Origin: Nocardia neocaledoniensis
Lineage (GTDB): Bacteria; Actinomycetota; Actinomycetes; Mycobacteriales; Mycobacteriaceae
Length of the DNA: 64,000 bases
Assembly: GCF_003182135.1 (NCBI RefSeq)
Contig: NZ_QGTL01000001.1
Coordinates: 558,001 to 622,000, forward strand
Direction: 5' to 3'
Each line of letters opens with the position of its first letter. Position 1 is the stretch's first letter. The notes below the pieces were generated by a model. The model was not told the origin of the DNA. It made no database searches and worked only from the letters and a program-made list of their open reading frames with translations. Positions 58,771 to 64,000 of this stretch are shown piece by piece. The translations under genes and the position numbers were made by a program.

Positions 58771-59054
58771 CTGGACTGCCTTCCATCTACCGACCGCAGG
58801 GGGAGGCCGCGCGGCCGCGAAACAACTCTCGAACTCCCCGGGCCCACCGGGGTAACAGAATCGGCGCGGGCGGCCAACCTCGGGCACCCTGCCCGAAATC
58901 CGCCCTCTCACACCGGTATCCCGTGCGATCGGCTCTGACACGATCAGCACGCTCCGGCTCGCCGCCGTGGGGATACATTCCCGACAGCTATGACTCGGCT
59001 ATCTCTCCGACCTCCATCGTCGACCACACCACCCGGCACCCATGCCCGCAGACG

Positions 59055-59085
59055 ACTGAAGCGTATTCGGTTCAGTAATAAACCG
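59055..59085. promoter_or_regulatory. Overlapping palindromes upstream of the NRPS gene
   Basis: ACTGAA-N10-TTCAGT (59055-59076, perfect 6+6) overlaps CGGTT-N8-AACCG (59068-59085). They sit in the most AT-rich part of the leader, about 290-310 bp before the NRPS ATG, a plausible operator position. Confidence 0.5.
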
Positions 59086-59243
59086 GACCAGATTCCACTA
59101 AAATCTTGGAGGGAGGGAAATTCGGCGGCTTCGCGCGGGGACCAGCAAACCGTCCGCATCCGGCTCGGCGTAAGCCGAGAGTCCGAGGTGTCGCGGCGGC
59201 CGTCCACCCGGCGGCGCACTGTGTCCGGCAACACTATGTGAAA

Positions 59244-59265
59244 CAACGTTGCATCAACGTTGCAT
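59244..59265. repeat. Perfect 11-bp tandem repeat upstream of the NRPS gene
   Basis: CAACGTTGCAT occurs twice with no spacer (59244-59254, 59255-59265). One unit is one helical turn and contains the palindrome AACGTT, as expected for side-by-side binding of a regulator. Function is inferred only. Confidence 0.6.
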
Positions 59266-59308
59266 CCCAGTGATTCAGGACACTTTCGCCCTCTGGCCCC
59301 GAACAGCA

Positions 59309-59345
59309 CGAAACCCCCCGCCGTGCGAGACGGCGAGGGGTTTCG
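59309..59345 (-). terminator. gpsI terminator
   Basis: CGAAACCCCCCGCCGT pairs with ACGGCGAGGGGTTTCG around a 5-base GCGAG loop, with one mismatch in a 16-bp stem. It begins 24 bases after the gpsI stop in the direction of transcription and separates gpsI from the NRPS gene. Confidence 0.8.
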
Positions 59346-59368
59346 CGAAGGGTGGAGCTACCGGAGCC

Positions 59369-61645
59369 TTACTCGGCGGCGGCGTCCTCGGCCTCGGCGG
59401 CCGGAGCGTCGGCCGCGGCGGCCTCGTCCTCGACCGGGATCAGCGAGATCTTGCCGCGGTTGTCGATGTCGGCGATCTCCACGCGCAGCTTGTCGCCGAC
59501 GTTGACCACGTCCTCGACCTTGGCCACGCGCTTGCCCTGACCCAGCTTGGAGATGTGCACCAGGCCGTCACGGCCCGGCAGCAGCGAGACGAACGCGCCG
59601 AAGGCGGTGGTCTTGACGACCGTGCCGAGGAAGCGCTCGCCGACCTTCGGCAGCTGCGGGTTGGCGATCGCGTTGATCGCGTCGATCGCGGCCTGCGCCG
59701 ACGGGCCGTCGGTCGCACCGACGAACACGGTGCCGTCGTCCTCGATGGAGATGTTGGCGCCGGTGTCCTCGGTGATCTGGTTGATCATCTTGCCCTTGGG
59801 GCCGATGACCTCGCCGATCTTGTCGACCGGGATCTTGATCGCGGTGACGCGCGGGGCGTACGGGCTCATCTCGTCCGGGGTGGCGATGGCCTCGGCCATC
59901 ACGTCCAGGATGGTGGTGCGGGCGTCGTGCGCCTGGTTCAGCGCGCCGGCCAGCACCTGCGAGGGGATGCCGTCCAGCTTGGTGTCCAGCTGCAGGGCGG
60001 TGACGAAGTCGCGGGTACCGGCGACCTTGAAGTCCATGTCGCCGAAGGCGTCCTCGGCGCCGAGGATGTCGGTCAGCGCCACGTAGCGGACCTCGTCCTC
60101 ACCCTTGTCGTTGGTGACGGTGTCCGACACCAGGCCCATGGCGATACCGGCGACCGGCGCCTTGAGCGGCACACCGGCGTTCAGCAGGGACAGGGTGGAG
60201 GCACACACCGAACCCATCGAGGTGGAGCCGTTGGAGCCCAGCGCCTCCGAGACCTGACGGATGGCGTAGGGAAACTCCTCCTGCGAGGGCAGCACCGGCA
60301 TCAGCGCACGCTCGGCGAGCGCGCCGTGGCCGATCTCGCGGCGCTTCGGCGAACCCACGCGGCCGGTCTCACCGGTGGAGAACGGCGGGAAGTTGTAGTG
60401 GTGCATGTAGCGCTTGGTGGTCTCCGGGCCGAGCGAGTCGACCTGCTGGGCCATCTTCACCATGTCGAGGGTGGTGACGCCCATGATCTGGGTCTCGCCA
60501 CGCTCGAACAGCGCCGAACCGTGGGCGCGCGGGATCACGGCGACCTCGGCGCTCAGGGCGCGGATGTCGGCCAGACCGCGGCCGTCGATGCGGAAGCCGT
60601 CGGTGAGGATGCGCTGACGCACCAGCTTCTTGGTGACCGAGCGGAACGCCGCGCCCAGTTCCTTCTCGCGACCGGTGAAGTCTTCGCCCAGACGCGAGAG
60701 CACGTCCAGCTTGATCTCGTCGATCTTGGCCTCGCGGGCCTGCTTGTCGGCGATCGAGAGCGCCTCGTTCAGCTCGCGCTTGGCGGTGCCCTCGACGGCC
60801 TCGAACACGTCGGCGGCGTACGGCGGGAAGAGCGGGAACTCCTCGGTGGGCTTGGCGGCCAGGGTCGCCAGGTCCGACTGCGCGCGGCACAGGCGGGCGA
60901 TGAACGGCTTGGCGGCCTCGAGACCCTCGGCCACGACGGCCTCGGTGGGCGCCTGCGCGCCGTCCTCGATCAGGGCGATGACCTTGTCGGTGGCCTCGGC
61001 CTCGACCATCATGATGGCGACGTCACCGGTCTCGGTGACACGACCCGCGACGACCATGTCGAACACGGCGCCCTCGAGCTGCTCCACGGTCGGGAACGCG
61101 ACCCACTGGCCACCGATCAGGGCGACGCGCACGCCGCCGACCGGGCCGGAGAACGGCAGGCCGGAGATCTGGGTGGACGCCGAGGCGGCGTTGATGGCCA
61201 CCACGTCGTAGAGGTCCTGCGGGTCCAGGCTCAGCACGGTCACCACGACCTGGATCTCGTTGCGCAGGCCGTCGACGAACGACGGGCGCAGCGGGCGGTC
61301 GATCAGGCGGCAGGTCAGGATCGCGTCGGTGGAGGGGCGGCCCTCGCGACGGAAGAACGAGCCGGGGATGCGGCCCGCGGCGTACATGCGCTCTTCGACG
61401 TCGACCGTCAACGGGAAGAAGTCGAACTGGTCCTTGGGGTGCTTACCGGCGGTGGTCGCCGACAGCAGCATGGTCTCGTCGTCCAGGTAGGCGACCACGG
61501 AGCCCGCGGCCTGCTTGGCCAGGCGGCCCGTCTCGAAGCGGATGGTGCGGGTGCCGAAGGTGCCGTTGTCGATCAGCGCGACCGACTCGAAAACACCGGG
61601 CTCGACCTCGACCGCGGTCGAAGTACGTTCAGTTGTCTGCGTCAT
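59369..61645 (-). CDS. gpsI: Polyribonucleotide nucleotidyltransferase (PNPase/GpsI)
   Basis: 758-residue phosphorolytic 3'-5' exoribonuclease and RNA degradosome component. Two RNase PH domains: the first from [21 protein letters not shown] through [15 protein letters not shown], and the second with [32 protein letters not shown] and the catalytic-region [25 protein letters not shown] domain ([19 protein letters not shown]) and an S1 domain ([23 protein letters not shown]) follow, then an acidic Ala/Glu tail. ATG 61645 (MTQTTERTS) has AGAGAAG upstream. It lies downstream of rpsO as in most bacteria. Confidence 0.97.
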   Translation of the reverse strand: MTQTTERTSTAVEVEPGVFESVALIDNGTFGTRTIRFETGRLAKQAAGSVVAYLDDETMLLSATTAGKHPKDQFDFFPLTVDVEERMYAAGRIPGSFFRREGRPSTDAILTCRLIDRPLRPSFVDGLRNEIQVVVTVLSLDPQDLYDVVAINAASASTQISGLPFSGPVGGVRVALIGGQWVAFPTVEQLEGAVFDMVVAGRVTETGDVAIMMVEAEATDKVIALIEDGAQAPTEAVVAEGLEAAKPFIARLCRAQSDLATLAAKPTEEFPLFPPYAADVFEAVEGTAKRELNEALSIADKQAREAKIDEIKLDVLSRLGEDFTGREKELGAAFRSVTKKLVRQRILTDGFRIDGRGLADIRALSAEVAVIPRAHGSALFERGETQIMGVTTLDMVKMAQQVDSLGPETTKRYMHHYNFPPFSTGETGRVGSPKRREIGHGALAERALMPVLPSQEEFPYAIRQVSEALGSNGSTSMGSVCASTLSLLNAGVPLKAPVAGIAMGLVSDTVTNDKGEDEVRYVALTDILGAEDAFGDMDFKVAGTRDFVTALQLDTKLDGIPSQVLAGALNQAHDARTTILDVMAEAIATPDEMSPYAPRVTAIKIPVDKIGEVIGPKGKMINQITEDTGANISIEDDGTVFVGATDGPSAQAAIDAINAIANPQLPKVGERFLGTVVKTTAFGAFVSLLPGRDGLVHISKLGQGKRVAKVEDVVNVGDKLRVEIADIDNRGKISLIPVEDEAAAADAPAAEAEDAAAE

Positions 61646-62031
61646 ATTTCTTCTCTCGACCTCTCGTCTCGCCGGAGCGCAGCACCATGTGGGCGCGAAC
61701 CAGCTATTCGTCAGCCGTACCGGACACGGACACGTGGGAACCCTCCTGGCTGCCACGCGCAGCACCCGGCCGTATCCCCCTGGCTGGAACATTCCAGAAG
61801 AGGCGACGCGGAGGCGATCATCGATCGAAGCCCGACGGCGGCGGGAAATGCCTGCCGAAAGGCCACTACCGAAGACCGACGCCACGCGGACGGATGCACA
61901 CGGCTGTCACATGTTGTAGTGCACGCGGAAACCCCATGGTCGCCGAATACACGAATAGCCAACGAGAAGAGTGTACGTCTTCTCGTCGGCTATCGAGTCA
62001 CCGCCTCAGCGGGGAGGCGTGTCGATCCAGG
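61646..62031. other. rpsO-gpsI intergenic region
   Basis: 386 bp. A long hairpin (61955-61993, listed separately) follows the rpsO stop. The remainder, up to the gpsI ribosome site, is less GC-rich than average and probably carries a separate gpsI promoter or the site of PNPase autoregulation. I see no gene. Confidence 0.5.
61955..61993 (-). terminator. Long hairpin after rpsO
   Basis: The outer arms ATAGCC (61955-61960) and GGCTAT (61988-61993) and the inner arms ACGAGAAGA and TCTTCTCGT enclose a 7-base loop, giving a stem of about 15 bp with one mismatch. It could be a terminator, or an RNase III-type processing site in the gpsI leader as known for E. coli rpsO-pnp. Confidence 0.7.
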
Positions 62032-62301
62032 TCAGCGGCGCAGGCCGAGACGCTCGATCAGCGAGCGGTAACGCTCGATGTCCTTGGCCTGCAGGTACTT
62101 CGACAGGCGGCGACGACGACCGATCAGGGCCAGCAGGCCGTGCCGGGTGTGGTGATCGTGCTTGTGCTTCTTGAGGTGCTCGGTGAGATCCGAGATCCGC
62201 TTCGACAGCAGCGCGATCTGCGCCTCCGGCGAGCCGGTGTCCTTTTCGTGCAGGCCGTACTCGGCCAGGATGGCCGACTTCTGCTCAGTGGTCAGCGCCA
62301 T
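62032..62301 (-). CDS. rpsO: 30S ribosomal protein S15
   Basis: 89-residue ribosomal protein that binds the central domain of 16S rRNA. Recognised by [50 protein letters not shown] and the C-terminal [28 protein letters not shown]. Length and motifs are standard. It lies between ribF and gpsI on the same strand; in other bacteria S15 represses its own mRNA. Confidence 0.98.
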   Translation of the reverse strand: MALTTEQKSAILAEYGLHEKDTGSPEAQIALLSKRISDLTEHLKKHKHDHHTRHGLLALIGRRRRLSKYLQAKDIERYRSLIERLGLRR

Positions 62302-62428
62302 GCGGCATCGACTCCTATTCTCAGTTCCGCGCTCGAAGATCCGGTTACCCGGGGTGGGCGCCACCGCGGACCGCAGCAAACCCGAGGATCCACTGTACGC
62401 GACCCGGATCGACGCCTCGAACCGGCCC

Positions 62429-63397
62429 TCAGGCGTCGGCGGCGGTGAGCACCTTGCGCGCGCTCTCCACGTCGCGGCCCATGGCCTCGACCAGGTCGTC
62501 GACGGTGTCGAACTTGCGCATCCCGCGCAACTGCTCGACGAAGTCCACCGCCACGTGCTGGCCGTACAGGTCGGCCTCGCCGTCGAGCACGAACGCCTCC
62601 ACCGTGCGCGAACGGCCGGAGAAGGTCGGGTTGGTGCCCACCGAGATCGCCGCCATGGCCCGCTCGCCCGGCGCCACCGTGCCGATGGCCGGGCCGGGCC
62701 CGAGCACGGTGAACCAGCCCGCGTACACGCCGTCGGCGGGGATGGCGGCGTGCATCGGCGGCGCGACGTTGGCGGTCGGGAAGCCGAGGCCGCGACCACG
62801 GCCGTCGCCGTGCACGACCACGCCTTCGACCCGATGCGGGCGGCCCAGCGCCTCGGCCGCGGCGGCCATGTCGCCCGCGTCGACGCAGGCTCGGATGTAG
62901 GTGGAGGAGAAGGTGACGGCGTGTTCGCCGAGCAGCGTGACGCCGTCGACCGAGAAGCCGAACCGCTGCCCGAGCTCACGCATGGTGTCGACGGTGCCCG
63001 CGGCCTTCTTGCCGAAGGTGAAGTTGTCCCCGACCACGACCTCGCTCACGTGCAACCGCTCGACCAGCAGATCGTGCACGTACCCCGAGGGGGTGAGCTT
63101 CATGAACTCGTGGGTGAACGGCATCACGCAGAACACATCGATGCCCAGTTCCTCGGCGAGCTCGGCCCGCCGGGTGAGGGTGGTGAGCTGCGCGGGATGC
63201 GACCCCGGCCGCACCACTTCCATCGGATGCGGATCGAAGGTCATCAGAACCGAGGGGACACCGCGGCGCCGCGCCGCGGCCACCGCGCGGCTGATCAGCT
63301 GCGCGTGTCCGCGATGCACGCCGTCGAACACGCCGATCGTGAGGACGCAGCGCCCCCAGTCGGCGGGCACATCGTCGAGACTTCGCCATCTCTGCAC
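62429..63397 (-). CDS. ribF: Bifunctional riboflavin kinase / FAD synthetase
   Basis: 322-residue enzyme converting riboflavin to FMN and FMN to FAD. The N-terminal adenylyltransferase half has [14 protein letters not shown] and [15 protein letters not shown]; the C-terminal kinase half has [12 protein letters not shown] and the catalytic Glu region [26 protein letters not shown] 63397 (VQRWRSLDD) is the family-typical start; the frame remains open upstream over the divergent promoter. Divergent from the DtxR-type regulator with an 87-bp gap. Confidence 0.95.
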   Translation of the reverse strand: MQRWRSLDDVPADWGRCVLTIGVFDGVHRGHAQLISRAVAAARRRGVPSVLMTFDPHPMEVVRPGSHPAQLTTLTRRAELAEELGIDVFCVMPFTHEFMKLTPSGYVHDLLVERLHVSEVVVGDNFTFGKKAAGTVDTMRELGQRFGFSVDGVTLLGEHAVTFSSTYIRACVDAGDMAAAAEALGRPHRVEGVVVHGDGRGRGLGFPTANVAPPMHAAIPADGVYAGWFTVLGPGPAIGTVAPGERAMAAISVGTNPTFSGRSRTVEAFVLDGEADLYGQHVAVDFVEQLRGMRKFDTVDDLVEAMGRDVESARKVLTAADA

Positions 63398-63471
63398 AGA
63401 GCGAAGCCTACGCAAAGCGTTTCGGCCACGCCGTGCCGGTTCGCCGATGTGTGATTCGGGCCAGGGATGCC

Positions 63472-63477
63472 TAACAT
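63472..63477 (+). promoter_or_regulatory. -10 element of a probably leaderless DtxR-type regulator gene
   Basis: TAACAT lies eight bases before the GTG at 63485 and no ribosome site is present, so transcription probably begins at or next to the start codon. Confidence 0.6.
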
Positions 63478-63484
63478 CAATGAT

Positions 63485-64000
63485 GTGCCAGGTAAACGAG
63501 AGGTCGCCACCCGCCGAGCGTCGACACAGCCCGGTGAACAGGCCGAACTCGCCGCCACCGCCACACTCGCGCCCGAATTGTCCGCCGTCGCACAGGACTA
63601 TCTGAAGGTCATCTGGACCGCGCAGGAGTGGTCGCAGGAGAAGGTGTCGACCAAATTGCTCGCCGAGCGCATCGGCGTGTCGGCCTCGACCGTGTCCGAG
63701 GCGGTCCGCAAGCTCTCGGATCAGGGGCTGGTCGAGCACGCGCGCTACGGCGCGATCACCCTCACCGAGCACGGCCGCCGCGCCGCCGTGGCGATGGTGC
63801 GCAGGCACCGCCTGATCGAGACCTTCCTGGTGAACGAACTCGGCTACGGCTGGGACGAGGTGCACGACGAGGCCGAGGTGCTCGAGCACGCCGTCTCGGA
63901 GCTGCTGATGTCGCGCATCGACGCGAAACTCGGCCACCCCGACCGTGATCCGCACGGCGACCCGATCCCCTCGGTCGACGGCGCCGTCCCCACTCCCCCG
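63485..64000 (+). CDS. DtxR/MntR-family metal-dependent regulator (partial, 3' end outside window)
   Basis: 172 residues are visible from GTG 63485 to the window end. The N-terminal winged helix reads AQDYLKVIWTAQEWSQEKVSTKLLAERIGVSASTVSEAVRKLSDQGLV. The metal-binding and dimerisation domain has VRRHRLIETFLVNELGYGWDEVHDEAEVLEHAVSELLMSRID, with Glu/His ligands typical of MntR/IdeR-like proteins. It is equivalent in position to mycobacterial sirR (Rv2788, a manganese-type regulator). Probably leaderless. It is the only metal regulator in the window. Confidence 0.9.
   Translation, partial: MPGKREVATRRASTQPGEQAELAATATLAPELSAVAQDYLKVIWTAQEWSQEKVSTKLLAERIGVSASTVSEAVRKLSDQGLVEHARYGAITLTEHGRRAAVAMVRRHRLIETFLVNELGYGWDEVHDEAEVLEHAVSELLMSRIDAKLGHPDRDPHGDPIPSVDGAVPTPP

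Larger units (their letters stand above)
58771..59368. promoter_or_regulatory. NRPS upstream region
   Basis: 598 bp between the NRPS ATG and the gpsI stop, both genes on the minus strand. From the gpsI side it holds a terminator (59309-59345), an 11-bp tandem repeat (59244-59265), a relatively AT-rich stretch around 59060-59110 with palindromes, and the NRPS leader. The terminator implies that the NRPS gene has its own promoter here. I found no IdeR/DmdR-type iron box and no convincing small gene. Confidence 0.65.

Noticed and set aside
58771..59308. IdeR/DmdR iron box upstream of the NRPS gene (siderophore hypothesis)
   Set aside because: No sequence resembling TTAGGTTAGGCTAACCTAA was found, so iron control is unsupported, although not excluded.
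58944..59309. A 121-codon minus-strand frame upstream of the NRPS gene
   Set aside because: It has no ribosome site, contains the palindrome/tandem-repeat region, and the peptide looks random (Arg/Ser-rich). It more likely represents the promoter region.

Overview
The window is a high-GC actinomycete chromosome segment, most likely Nocardia or a close relative in the Mycobacteriales (Rhodococcus is possible). Evidence for this is the very high third-position GC, GTG starts, leaderless-looking transcripts, PspA/PspM/ClgR stress genes, a DUF3556 membrane protein, and a gene order that, from memory, follows the Mycobacterium tuberculosis stretch around Rv2743c-Rv2788: pspM-pspA-clgR-pgsA3-argA-ftsK-rnj-dapA, then Rv2771c/Rv2772c-like genes and dapB, then pepR, gpsI, rpsO, ribF and the DtxR-type regulator.

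Region by region. 1-5.1 kb: a minus-strand group of an acyl-CoA synthetase (frameshifted in this sequence), a DUF3556 membrane protein and an FAD oxidoreductase, with a PucR-type regulator divergent from it. 6.4-10.3 kb: a glycosyltransferase, a PIG-L deacetylase, a 58-residue membrane protein and a type B carboxylesterase. 10.3-14.5 kb: an envelope-stress block (pspM, pspA, clgR) with cinA/pncC and pgsA; a SigE-like promoter sits just before clgR. 14.4-16.4 kb: ArgA-type acetyltransferase, YciI-like protein and TerC-type membrane protein. 16.4-17 kb: a gap holding a small ORF and an unusual D-arm-less tRNA-like element with a CAU anticodon. 17-24 kb: ftsK, two small secreted proteins, RNase J and dapA. 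24-30.4 kb: a putative ribbon-helix-helix protein with repeated operator-like half-sites, a YcaQ/AlkZ-like DNA glycosylase, a three-gene two-component operon, a flavodoxin-like protein, a membrane protein and dapB. 30.4-35.1 kb: zinc alcohol dehydrogenase, VOC protein with a probable CTG start, MFS exporter with a divergent ArsR-type regulator, and the M16 protease pepR.

The outstanding feature is a single minus-strand gene of about 23.6 kb (35,188-58,770; 7,860 residues) encoding a complete seven-module nonribosomal peptide synthetase: A-PCP, six C-A-PCP modules and a terminal thioesterase, with no epimerase or methyltransferase domain. It lies between pepR and gpsI, which are near neighbours in mycobacteria, so it looks like a large accessory insertion in a core housekeeping locus. 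Specificity residues read by eye suggest Ser - ? - Gln-like - ? (acidic pocket) - Ser - ? (acidic pocket) - Gln-like. Its domains carry long Ala/Gly/Asp-rich insertions inside folded A and C domains. No MbtH-like gene, exporter or tailoring enzyme is next to it. Its roughly 600-bp upstream region contains palindromes and a perfect 11-bp tandem repeat.

59.3-64 kb: gpsI (PNPase), rpsO, ribF and the start of a DtxR/MntR-type regulator, which runs off the end of the window.
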